Shown piece after piece: positions 1 through 6,970 of a stretch of 12,316 nt of DNA. The DNA lies in NCBI GenBank assembly GCA_030149115.1, contig JASBSE010000577.1, forward strand, positions 1 to 12,316, given 5' to 3'. The position numbers and the translations under genes are program-made. Numbering within the stretch: the first letter of the stretch is position 1; each line of letters begins with the position of its first letter. This DNA is from Winogradskyella sp. (lineage in GTDB: Bacteria; Bacteroidota; Bacteroidia; Flavobacteriales; Flavobacteriaceae). The notes beneath the pieces are model-generated. The model made no database searches. It saw only the letters and a program-made list of their open reading frames with translations, and was not told where the DNA came from.

Positions 1-90
1 TGTAAATACTTGCCAAATAACATTGATAACCATGACACCCATTATAACAATGAGAAGGTTTCCTAAAATCTTATCTATCTTTTTTCTCAT
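1..90 (-). CDS. dctQ: TRAP transporter small permease DctQ, N-terminal part only
   Basis: This is the first 30 codons of a gene that runs off the left edge of the window. The ATG is at 90-88, 4 bases after the dctP stop codon. The visible peptide begins MRKKIDKILGN and continues into a hydrophobic stretch (about residues 12-28), as expected for the first membrane helix of a DctQ-type small TRAP permease. In TRAP systems the small permease pairs with a large one (DctM) in the inner membrane and drives uptake with an ion gradient. The identity rests mainly on the position directly after a clear DctP gene and on the positively charged start followed by a helix. The large permease would be expected next, outside the window. 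The ribosome binding site is weak and overlaps the end of dctP. Confidence 0.75.
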   Translation of the reverse strand, partial: MRKKIDKILGNLLIVIMGVMVINVIWQVFT

Positions 91-94
91 CGAT

Positions 95-1075
95 CTAATT
101 ATTCTTAATACGATTGATTAGGTCTTTCATATCCTCATCCTTACTGTAGGTTTCATAAACACTTTTCACATCTTCTTCAAAAGCTGTTTTATCTGGCCTT
201 ACCACAGTTACTCCTGCTTTCTGCACCTCTTCTAAAGCTTCTTGTTCTGCTTCAGCCCAAAGTTTACGTTGGTAGCCAACAGATTTATCTACGGCTTCTT
301 TTAACCAAACCCTTTGTTGCTCAGATAATCTATCCCAAATATGTGTTCCTATGATTAGTACATCAGGTAATACTGTATGCTCGTCTAAGGAGTAATATTT
401 ACATACCTCGTAATGTCTAGATAAATAAAAGCTTGGAGGATTATTTTCTGCCCCATCTACAACTCCTTGTTGTAAAGACGTGTATAATTCACCCCAAGAT
501 ATTGGAGTTGGTGAGCCACCTAAGCTTTTTACCATGTCCATAGCCGTTACACTTTCCATAACTCTAACCTTAAGACCTTTTAAATCTTCAGGGGTGTTAA
601 TTGGCTTATCTTTGGTGTAAAAACTTCTACTTCCTGCATCGTAATAGCACATACCTTTAATCCAGTACTTGGTACCTTCATCTAAAAGTTCTTGACCAAT
701 TGGACCATCTAAAATCTCAAAAGCATGCTCTCTATCCTTGAATAAATATGGCAATCCAAAAACCTTCATACGAGGAGCGAAATTTTCCATAACTCCTACT
801 GAAACCTTGGTCATATCCAAACTTCCGATTTGAAGTAGTTCTATACACTCACGCTCGGTTCCTAATTGTTGACTTGGATAAATTTCCAACTGCATTTTTC
901 CGCCTGAAATCTCAGCCAAGTCTTCACCCATTTTAACCATAGCTTTGTGCACAGAATGATTAACATCTAGACTATGCGCCAACTTTATGGTTTCTACATC
1001 ACTCATTTCACCACAACTAAAAACTGACAGCATAGTTGCTAGAAAAAGAATAAAATATTGGGATGTTTTCTTCAT
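95..1075 (-). CDS. dctP: TRAP transporter substrate-binding lipoprotein, DctP family
   Basis: This 326-residue protein is the periplasmic solute receptor of a TRAP transporter, which captures small carboxylates and hands them to DctQ/DctM. A lipoprotein signal peptide ends in VFSC with the lipidated cysteine at residue 21, so the receptor should be membrane-anchored rather than soluble. The mature part shows DctP hallmarks: an AHSLDVNHSVHKA start (about 33-45), YPSQQLGTERE (about 66-76), LKGLKVRVMES (165-175) whose arginine 171 is the expected carboxylate-binding residue, and GVVDGAENNP (204-213). Length is typical. It lies 9 bases after kdgF, and AAAGAGAAATT before the ATG is a plausible ribosome binding site. 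Its place in a KdgF/KduI/KduD/UxaC operon suggests a uronate, unsaturated uronate or ketodeoxy sugar acid as ligand. The ligand is inferred; the family is certain. Confidence 0.93.
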   Translation of the reverse strand: MKKTSQYFILFLATMLSVFSCGEMSDVETIKLAHSLDVNHSVHKAMVKMGEDLAEISGGKMQLEIYPSQQLGTERECIELLQIGSLDMTKVSVGVMENFAPRMKVFGLPYLFKDREHAFEILDGPIGQELLDEGTKYWIKGMCYYDAGSRSFYTKDKPINTPEDLKGLKVRVMESVTAMDMVKSLGGSPTPISWGELYTSLQQGVVDGAENNPPSFYLSRHYEVCKYYSLDEHTVLPDVLIIGTHIWDRLSEQQRVWLKEAVDKSVGYQRKLWAEAEQEALEEVQKAGVTVVRPDKTAFEEDVKSVYETYSKDEDMKDLINRIKNN

Positions 1076-1084
1076 AATTTCTCT

Positions 1085-1432
1085 TTAAATTTTATTCTCT
1101 AAAAAATCTTTTCTAACAGGATTAAAAACATCTATCAGCATTCCTTCTTCTAAACAAACTACTCCATGCATTATATTTGATGGTACAAAAAAAGAATCTC
1201 CTTCTTTCAATATTTTTTTCTCATCACCAATAGTGACTTCAAATTTACCACTTGATATATGTGTAGATTGTGTATGGATATGATTGTGCATTTGCCCTAC
1301 TCCATCTTTTTTGAACTTTACATTAACCACCATCATTGTATCATCGTAACCAACAATTTGACGACTAATTTTATCCTCTAGAATTTCCCATTCCATCTTA
1401 TCTTGCTCAAAAAAAACATCTGCCTTAGACAT
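1085..1432 (-). CDS. kdgF: KdgF, cupin that linearises 4,5-unsaturated uronates
   Basis: This 115-residue single-domain cupin matches KdgF in length and motif order. KdgF speeds conversion of 4,5-unsaturated uronate monosaccharides, released by lyases and unsaturated glucuronyl hydrolases, into the linear 4-deoxy-5-keto form used by KduI. The metal site is visible as HNHIHTQ (His49, His51, Gln55, with His53 between) and His89 in VPSNIMHG. The C-terminal DVFNPVRKDF (101-110) supplies the Asp, Phe and Arg that line the active site in characterised KdgF proteins. There is no signal peptide, so it should be cytoplasmic. It lies 10 bases after uxaC and 9 before dctP. The neighbouring kduI and kduD make KdgF much more likely than a generic cupin. 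Confidence 0.9.
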   Translation of the reverse strand: MSKADVFFEQDKMEWEILEDKISRQIVGYDDTMMVVNVKFKKDGVGQMHNHIHTQSTHISSGKFEVTIGDEKKILKEGDSFFVPSNIMHGVVCLEEGMLIDVFNPVRKDFLENKI

Positions 1433-1442
1433 ACTCTACTGC

Positions 1443-2843
1443 TTAAAAGTTGAAATATTCCTTAGCGTTGAAATAGCTAATATCTGAAACGATTTTACCA
1501 ATCCATTCTAGCTCTTCTTTTGGCAATTCACCTCTTTGTATTTCGTCACCAAGTAAATTACATAATAATCTTCTGAAGTATTCGTGTCTTGGGAACGAAA
1601 GGAAACTCCTAGAATCAGTTAACATACCAATAAAGCAACTGATAAGTCCCATATTAGATAAGGCATTCATCTGTTTAGTCATACCGTCTTTTTGATCTAA
1701 AAACCACCAACCAGAACCGAACTGCACTTTACCTTTCACACTACCATCATTAAAGTTACCAATCATGGTTGCCATAACTTCATTGTCAGCCGGATTTAAA
1801 TTATAAATTATAGTTTTTGTTAATTTATCTTTTCCGTCTAATGTGTTTAAGAAGGCCGATAATTTTTCGGCTTGTGGGTAATCACCAATAGAATCCCAAC
1901 CTGTATCAGGGCCAAGAATACTATGCATACGCGCATTATTATTTCTTAGTGCACCAAGGTGAAATTGTTGTACCCAACCAAATTCATGATAGGTTTCAGA
2001 CAAGTATAGAAGAATAGCAGTCTCAAACTTGAGTACGTCTTCTTTTTCTATAGTTTCACCACTTAATTTCTTTTTGAAAATAGCTTCAACTTCATTATCT
2101 GTATATTCAACAAACGAAATTTGATTCAATCCATGATCACATAATCTGCAACCATTATCATTAAAATAATTTATTCTGCTTCTTAAGGCATCTTTTAGAT
2201 CTTGATATATAGAAATTTCAATATCTGCAGCTTTTCCTAAAGCATTTATATAATCGCTATAACTGTCGTTAGCTATTAAAATAGCTTTATCTGGTCTAAA
2301 CGCTGTACTTACTTTTATTTCTAAATCACTTTTAGCTAATGCTTGGTGATGCTCTAAGGTATCGATAGGATCTTCAGTAGTACAAACCAACTCAGCATTA
2401 ACTTTACGCAACAAGTTTCTACAGCTATAATCTGCTGAACTTAATTGTTCTGAAGTAGATTCGAAAATACGCTCTGCTGATTTTTCATTCAATAAATCCG
2501 TAACACCAAAATAACGTGTCAATTCTAAATGCGTCCAATGATACAAAGGATTACGCATGGTATAAGGCACGGTTTTAGCCCAGTTTAGAAACTTATCCTT
2601 ATCTGAAGCGTCGCCTGTGATATATTTTTCATTAATACCCAAAGTACGCATAGCTCTCCATTTGTAATGGTCACCATTAATCCACACCTTAGTAAGGTTA
2701 TTATAAACTTTATCCTCTAGAATTTCTTGAGGAGGTAAGTGATTGTGATAATCTATTATTGGCTGATTTTTTGCATAATTGTGATATAGCTCTTCGGCAT
2801 ATTTATTTTCAAGCAAAAAATTATCGTGTATAAACTGTTTCAT
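1443..2843 (-). CDS. uxaC: Glucuronate/galacturonate isomerase UxaC
   Basis: This 466-residue cytoplasmic enzyme is full length for UxaC, an amidohydrolase-superfamily protein that isomerises D-glucuronate to D-fructuronate and D-galacturonate to D-tagaturonate. Key signatures are DYHNHLPP (31-38, His33 and His35 as metal ligands), YHWTHLELTRYFG, GWVQQFHLGALRNNNARM, GSGWWFLDQKDGMTKQM and, near the end, GMLTDSRSFLSFPRHEYFRR, all typical of the family. It lies 12 bases after kduD and 10 before kdgF. The enzymes that would finish this route (UxuB/UxaB reductase and UxuA/UxaA dehydratase) are not in the window. UxaC shows that the cell handles a saturated uronate as well as the lyase-derived unsaturated one. 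Confidence 0.96.
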   Translation of the reverse strand: MKQFIHDNFLLENKYAEELYHNYAKNQPIIDYHNHLPPQEILEDKVYNNLTKVWINGDHYKWRAMRTLGINEKYITGDASDKDKFLNWAKTVPYTMRNPLYHWTHLELTRYFGVTDLLNEKSAERIFESTSEQLSSADYSCRNLLRKVNAELVCTTEDPIDTLEHHQALAKSDLEIKVSTAFRPDKAILIANDSYSDYINALGKAADIEISIYQDLKDALRSRINYFNDNGCRLCDHGLNQISFVEYTDNEVEAIFKKKLSGETIEKEDVLKFETAILLYLSETYHEFGWVQQFHLGALRNNNARMHSILGPDTGWDSIGDYPQAEKLSAFLNTLDGKDKLTKTIIYNLNPADNEVMATMIGNFNDGSVKGKVQFGSGWWFLDQKDGMTKQMNALSNMGLISCFIGMLTDSRSFLSFPRHEYFRRLLCNLLGDEIQRGELPKEELEWIGKIVSDISYFNAKEYFNF

Positions 2844-2855
2844 TTCTTTTAAAAT

Positions 2856-3611
2856 TTATCTACCCATCCAACCGCCATCAACGGTTAAAATTGAACCTGA
2901 CATATAATCACTTGCTTTTGATGCAAGAAATACTATAGGACCTTTAAAATCTTCTGGTTTTCCCCATCTACCTGCTGGAATTCTAGCTAAGATGGATTGA
3001 CTTCTATCTTCATCATTACGTAAAGCTTCTGTATTATCTGTAGCGATGTAACCTGGAGCTATAGCGTTAACCTGTACATTTTTTGAAGCCCATTCGTTCG
3101 AAAGCGCCATCGTTAACTGACCAATCGCACCTTTTGAAGCTGCATAACCAGGAACGGTAATTCCGCCCTGAAAAGTAAGCAACGATGCGGTGAAAATGAT
3201 TTTACCAGAACCATTAGCAACCATATCCTTACCTATTTCTCTACTTAGAATAAACTGCGCATTTAAGTTAACCTCAACAACTTTATCCCAATATTCATCA
3301 GGATGTTCTGCTGCTGGCTTTCTTAAAATTGTACCTGCGTTATTTACTAAAATATCTATTTTAGGGTGATTAGCTTTTACAGCCTTTATAAAGTTGTAAA
3401 GTGACTCTCGGTTAGAAAAGTCACATTGGTATGCTGTGAATGTTTTGCCTATTTCAGCAACTCTTTTACCTATTGCAGAACCTTCCTTTTCTAATGATGC
3501 CGAAACACCAATAATATCTGCACCAGCCTCTGCTAAAGCTTCTGCCATTGCAAAGCCTATACCTCTTTTACAGCCAGTAACGAGAGCTGTTTTCCCTGTT
3601 AAATCAAACAT
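2856..3611 (-). CDS. kduD: KduD, 2-deoxy-D-gluconate 3-dehydrogenase-type short-chain dehydrogenase
   Basis: This 251-residue classical short-chain dehydrogenase/reductase is the expected KduD, which reduces 2,5-diketo-3-deoxygluconate to 2-keto-3-deoxygluconate. The cofactor-binding glycine motif TGCKRGIG is at 12-19, NNAG at 90-93, a structural Asn at 115, and the catalytic set Ser143, Tyr156 and Lys160 (YAASK). The C-terminus SGSILTVDGGWMGR is characteristic of KduD/KduD-like enzymes. It lies 11 bases after kduI and 12 before uxaC. Position beside kduI and kdgF makes KduD the clear choice over other SDR enzymes; cofactor preference (NADH or NADPH) cannot be read with confidence. Confidence 0.93.
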   Translation of the reverse strand: MFDLTGKTALVTGCKRGIGFAMAEALAEAGADIIGVSASLEKEGSAIGKRVAEIGKTFTAYQCDFSNRESLYNFIKAVKANHPKIDILVNNAGTILRKPAAEHPDEYWDKVVEVNLNAQFILSREIGKDMVANGSGKIIFTASLLTFQGGITVPGYAASKGAIGQLTMALSNEWASKNVQVNAIAPGYIATDNTEALRNDEDRSQSILARIPAGRWGKPEDFKGPIVFLASKASDYMSGSILTVDGGWMGR

Positions 3612-3622
3612 AATATCAAGGA

Positions 3623-4462
3623 TTATCTTAACTCATTAATCTTACAAACATCCATATCTCCATAATCCAAGTTCTCACCTGCCATTCCCCAAATAAAAGA
3701 ATAACTAGCTGTACCTGAACCAGAATGAATAGACCAAGGCGGAGAAATCACTGCCTCTTCATTACCCATCCAAATGTGTCTTGTTTCTTGTGGCTGACCC
3801 ATAAAGTGACAAACAGCTTGATCTTCTGGAACTTCAAAATAGAAATAAACCTCCATTCTTCTGTCGTGCACGTGAGCTGGCATAGTATTCCAACTACTTC
3901 CTGTCTTTATGGTTGTCATTCCCATTTGTAACTGGCATACATCCACAACACTGTTTACGATGTATTTTCTCAATGTTCTTGCATTTGCAGTTTCTGCAGA
4001 ACCCAATTCTATAACCTCAACATCATTAGTTCCTATTTTTTTGTTTGGGAATTTTTTATGTGCAGGTGTAGAGTTTAAATAGAATTTAGCTGGCTCACTA
4101 GCATCTTTGCTAGAAAACTCAACATCTTTATTTCCTTGACCAAGATATAAGGCTTCCTTATGATCTAACTCATAAGTATCTCCATCTACAGTTATAACTC
4201 CAGAACCACCTACATTGATAATTCCTAATTCTCTTCTTTCTAGAAAAAAAGATGCCTTAAGTGGATCTATCGTTTCTAGTTTTATCTTTTTATTAACTGG
4301 CACAAGTCCTGCCACCATAAACCTGTCGTAATGCGTATAAACCCATCTTAATTCATCAGTTTTCATAACATTTTCAATTAAGAATTCTTCTCTTAATTCT
4401 TGGGTATCGTACTTTTTTACAGCTTGTGGACTAGATGCGTATCTTGTATCGTATTTTGACAT
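3623..4462 (-). CDS. kduI: KduI, 5-keto-4-deoxyuronate isomerase
   Basis: This 279-residue cupin-fold enzyme, one residue longer than E. coli KduI, converts 5-keto-4-deoxyuronate to 2,5-diketo-3-deoxygluconate. The zinc site is intact: His197 and His199 in MPAHVHDRRMEVYFYFE, Glu204 in the same segment, and His246 in PPWSIHSGSG. These match the metal ligands of E. coli KduI (196, 198, 203, 245) shifted by one. Other family signatures are RRELGIINVGGSG and the C-terminal GENLDYGDMD. There is no signal peptide, so the protein is cytoplasmic. It is the first gene of its operon, with a -7 promoter element and a palindromic operator immediately upstream, so the whole uronate module is probably induced by a pathway intermediate. 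Confidence 0.97.
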   Translation of the reverse strand: MSKYDTRYASSPQAVKKYDTQELREEFLIENVMKTDELRWVYTHYDRFMVAGLVPVNKKIKLETIDPLKASFFLERRELGIINVGGSGVITVDGDTYELDHKEALYLGQGNKDVEFSSKDASEPAKFYLNSTPAHKKFPNKKIGTNDVEVIELGSAETANARTLRKYIVNSVVDVCQLQMGMTTIKTGSSWNTMPAHVHDRRMEVYFYFEVPEDQAVCHFMGQPQETRHIWMGNEEAVISPPWSIHSGSGTASYSFIWGMAGENLDYGDMDVCKINELR

Positions 4463-4476
4463 AATAAATTTTTAAT

Positions 4477-4490
4477 TGTAATCGATTACA
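4477..4490. promoter_or_regulatory. Perfect palindrome, LacI/GalR-type operator ahead of kduI
   Basis: TGTAATCGATTACA is a perfect 14-base inverted repeat with a central CG, the form usual for LacI/GalR-family operators. It ends 15 bases upstream of the kduI ATG and directly abuts the -7 element at 4491-4498, so it should cover the transcription start. A bound regulator there would block transcription, which suggests repression relieved by an inducer, plausibly a KDG-pathway intermediate. The regulator gene is not in the window. The palindrome is seen directly; family and mode of action are inferred. Confidence 0.72.
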
Positions 4491-4498
4491 CAAATATA
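4491..4498 (-). promoter_or_regulatory. Putative -7 promoter element for the kduI operon
   Basis: Read on the minus strand this is TATATTTG, an exact match to the Bacteroidota -7 consensus TAnnTTTG. Transcription would start a few bases further on, inside the palindrome at 4477-4490, giving a short leader of roughly 20-25 bases before the kduI ATG. No good -33 TTTG is seen upstream, which is common and may mean that the promoter is weak. The surrounding A+T-richness raises the risk of a chance match. Confidence 0.6.
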
Positions 4499-4688
4499 TA
4501 AATAAATCTGATAATTGCTATTTTCGGATTATGAATTTGTTAAAATAGTAATTGTTTTTTTGATAAATTAATGAAATATGCTATTCTTTGATTTTATATT
4601 TAATTACTCATGAAATAAAAGTATGGGATTACAACATCTATTTAATTCACTTTCAATATAGTTCAACTAATTCCTTGGTTAGTAAAAT

Positions 4689-4724
4689 AAAAAACCCATT
4701 CATAATGTTACGAATAGGTTTTTT
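4689..4724 (-). terminator. Rho-independent-type hairpin ending the MFS operon
   Basis: AAAAAACCCATTC (4689-4701) and GAATAGGTTTTTT (4712-4724) are complementary at 12 of 13 positions, with a 10-base loop. On the minus strand the hairpin begins 24 bases after the MFS stop codon and ends in a run of six T, as expected for an intrinsic terminator. The A and T tracts are near-symmetric, so it could also stop transcripts from the other direction, although no plus-strand gene needs this. Confidence 0.85.
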
Positions 4725-4747
4725 AACGGTAATCCTTTGATTGATTT

Positions 4748-6127
4748 CTACTCCCAAAAAGCCTCAATCTCTTCCAAAGACTTTCCTTTTGTTTCTGGAA
4801 TGAACTTATATGTTAAAAAGATAATTACTAAAATGAAGGCAATAAATATAAAATATGGCATTGAGCCATTCCAAGGTGCGCTGTTGTTGGCTTCACTTTC
4901 CATTAAAGGTGGAAAGGTCGCAGAGACCAAACCATTTGCAGCCCATTGTGCTGCTACCGCTACGGACATTGCCACACTTCGTATTTTATTTGGAAACATT
5001 TCTGACAAAATCACCCAAACTACGGGTCCCATGGACATAGCAAAAGAAGCTATAAATATTAACACTCCAATTAAAGACACCAAACCAACTGCCTTTTGTT
5101 GTAGTGACACTCCTAATAACAAAAAGCCAATTATCATACCTACAGAACCAATATAAAGTAATGGTTTTCTACCATACTTATCTACAGTGTACATAGCTAC
5201 AAACGTAAACACTAGATTCACAAATGCCAATAATATTTGTTGTGCTAAGATATCTTCCTTTCCAAAACCCAAAGCCTTTTCAAAAATATCCGCCCCATAA
5301 TACAATACAGCATTGATACCTGTAAATTGTTGTAAAACTGATAATGCCGTACCAATTATTATGATTATCAAAATGGCTTTTGAAAAGTAATTGACTTTTA
5401 CTTTTTTTTGCTCCTGCTTTATCAATGACTCTTTAATTTCTTTGATTTCATTTTGAGCCTGTTGCTCTCCGTGTACTTTATTCAATATACTCAATGCTGC
5501 TTCGTCATCCCCTTTAATAGCTAACCATCTGGGACTTTTGGGAACAAACATTAACAATATCAAAAACAATATACTAGGTATCAGTTCTGACCAAAACATC
5601 CTTCTCCATCCGAACTGAATATTTTGAGCTTCAGTTAGGTTGTTTCCTATAAAGTAAGTAGCCAAGAACACTACGAAAAATCCGACTACAATAGCCAATT
5701 GATAATAAGCAACCATTTTACCTCTAATGTTACTTGGTGCAATTTCGGCAATGTACATTGGTGCATTCATTGACGCAATACCTATACCCAGTCCACCTAC
5801 AATCCTAAATATCATCAGCACAGTTACGGTTTCAGGAAAAATTTCGGGCAAACCTGAACCCCAAGCTGAAATTGTAAATAAAATAGCTGAAATTATAAGT
5901 GATTTTTTTCTACCTATTTTAATACTTAATGGTCCTGCAACTAATGCCCCAACTAAACAGGCCCAAAGAGCACTACTTACTACCAAGCCCTTCATATCAG
6001 CATCTAGTTCAAAGTATTTACTTAAGAAAAATTGTGCTCCATTAATTACACCTGTATCGTAACCAAATAGTAAACCACCAAGGGCAGAAATGGCGGTAAT
6101 TAGCAGTAAAAATGTCTTCTTATTCAT
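4748..6127 (-). CDS. Sugar-porter MFS transporter (XylE/GlcP type)
   Basis: This 459-residue, 12-helix inner-membrane protein belongs to the sugar-porter family of the major facilitator superfamily, which imports monosaccharides, usually with protons. Family marks in order are GYDTGVINGA (22-31), IGRKKS (71-76) between helices 2 and 3, PKSPRWL (196-202) at the end of helix 6, a long central cytoplasmic loop, QQFTGINAVLYYG (266-278) in helix 7 forming the sugar site, DKYGRKP, and PETKGKSLEEIE near the C-terminus. The QQ-x-TG-x-N pattern is shared with xylose, glucose and arabinose transporters. It is the last gene of its operon, 10 bases after the phosphohydrolase-like gene and just before the terminator. 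The neighbouring GH43 makes xylose or another released neutral sugar a reasonable guess, but specificity cannot be read from sequence alone. Confidence 0.93.
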   Translation of the reverse strand: MNKKTFLLLITAISALGGLLFGYDTGVINGAQFFLSKYFELDADMKGLVVSSALWACLVGALVAGPLSIKIGRKKSLIISAILFTISAWGSGLPEIFPETVTVLMIFRIVGGLGIGIASMNAPMYIAEIAPSNIRGKMVAYYQLAIVVGFFVVFLATYFIGNNLTEAQNIQFGWRRMFWSELIPSILFLILLMFVPKSPRWLAIKGDDEAALSILNKVHGEQQAQNEIKEIKESLIKQEQKKVKVNYFSKAILIIIIIGTALSVLQQFTGINAVLYYGADIFEKALGFGKEDILAQQILLAFVNLVFTFVAMYTVDKYGRKPLLYIGSVGMIIGFLLLGVSLQQKAVGLVSLIGVLIFIASFAMSMGPVVWVILSEMFPNKIRSVAMSVAVAAQWAANGLVSATFPPLMESEANNSAPWNGSMPYFIFIAFILVIIFLTYKFIPETKGKSLEEIEAFWE

Positions 6128-6137
6128 TGTTATATAA

Positions 6138-6968
6138 TTAGTTAGTTAGTTTAGCTTCTATTAAAACAGGTAAATGATCTGATGGATATTGCATATTCCA
6201 ATTATCACTCAACACTGCATATTTGTTAACTTCAATATCTTCCGAAACGAATATATAGTCGATTCTTCGCGTTACAGCTTGGTCAAAATGAAACCCATTA
6301 AACGTTCCTTCTGGACCAAATTCTAATTCTGCAACTTCCTTAGAATCTTTTAAAGTTTGCGTAATATAATCAATACTTTCGTGATTAGGCTTCATATTAA
6401 AATCGCCAGTTAAAAACACTGGATAACCTTCTGTATTTAAGCTTTTTATTTTATCTAAAATTAAAATAGCACTTTTTGAACGCGCCTCTTTACCCACGTG
6501 ATCAAAATGCGTGTTGAATACCCAAAACTTCTTCTTAGTTGTATTATTCTGAAACAAGGCATAAGTACATACGCGATTACAAACTGCATCCCAACCCATA
6601 CCGACTTTATCTGGTGTTTGGGACAACCAAAATGTTGAAGAGTCTATTACTTCTAAATCTTTTTTATTGTAAAAAATAGCTGAAAATTCACCTTCGTCTT
6701 TACCATCATCACGACCAACACCAACAAAACTATAATCAGTTAACAAACTATCTAAATCTTTCATTTGATTGGGCATAGCTTCTTGTACACCCATAACATC
6801 TGGTGCGTAAAATTTAATTTGATTCACCATAAAAGGTTTACGATTCGTCCAACTGTTTTTTCCTTCTTTCGGGTAATCTAATTTTATGTTGTAACTCATT
6901 ATTTTCAGGTCTTGAGATAAGACCGACAATGAGGTTAAAACAACTAAAAGTGTTATAAAATTTTTCAT
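6138..6968 (-). CDS. Secreted endonuclease/exonuclease/phosphatase-family protein
   Basis: This 276-residue protein has a Sec signal peptide (MKNFITLLVVLTSLSVLSQ, probable cleavage near residue 18) and an intact endonuclease/exonuclease/phosphatase (EEP) fold. Active-site motifs are all present: SYNIK (25-29, Asn27), GVQEAMPNQ (Glu63), NTHFDH (His154), TGDFN (Asp189, Asn191), RRIDYIF (Asp237) and SDHLPV (Asp264, His265). EEP enzymes cleave phosphoester bonds in nucleic acids, inositol phosphates or sphingomyelin using a divalent metal. Homologues are often seen in Bacteroidota polysaccharide loci, without a settled role as far as I know. It sits 2 bases after the GH43 gene and 10 before the transporter, so it is co-expressed with sugar-processing enzymes. 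Substrate is unknown; a phosphodiester or related ester on the glycan or cell surface is possible. Confidence 0.9.
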   Translation of the reverse strand: MKNFITLLVVLTSLSVLSQDLKIMSYNIKLDYPKEGKNSWTNRKPFMVNQIKFYAPDVMGVQEAMPNQMKDLDSLLTDYSFVGVGRDDGKDEGEFSAIFYNKKDLEVIDSSTFWLSQTPDKVGMGWDAVCNRVCTYALFQNNTTKKKFWVFNTHFDHVGKEARSKSAILILDKIKSLNTEGYPVFLTGDFNMKPNHESIDYITQTLKDSKEVAELEFGPEGTFNGFHFDQAVTRRIDYIFVSEDIEVNKYAVLSDNWNMQYPSDHLPVLIEAKLTN

Positions 6969-6970
6969 CT

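Larger units (their letters stand above)
4463..4747. other. Intergenic region between the two operons
   Basis: This 285-base gap has no convincing gene. Its left end holds the kduI promoter and palindrome (4477-4498), and its right end holds a hairpin terminator for the MFS operon (4689-4724). The stretch between, about 4500-4688, is very A+T-rich and I see no structured RNA, second operator or repeat in it. It may contain upstream promoter elements, but no clear -33 TTTG box stands at the usual distance from the -7 element. Confidence 0.8.

Noticed and set aside
4500..4688. Possible riboswitch, small RNA or small gene in the intergenic region
   Set aside because: The stretch is A+T-rich with no convincing stem beyond the terminator, no conserved motif I recognise, and no open frame with a plausible start and product.
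4737..5156. Plus-strand open frame of 139 codons over the MFS gene
   Set aside because: It is the antisense shadow of a well-supported transporter, has no recognisable domain, and its start lies between the hairpin terminator and the MFS stop codon.
5727..6062. Plus-strand open frame of 111 codons over the 5' part of the MFS gene
   Set aside because: It is antisense to conserved transmembrane segments; its hydrophobic residues follow from the complementary codons, with no family match seen.
6138..6152. Short TTAG tandem repeat at the end of the phosphohydrolase gene
   Set aside because: Only about three copies, produced by the codons for Thr-Asn and the stop; too short to count as a repeat feature.
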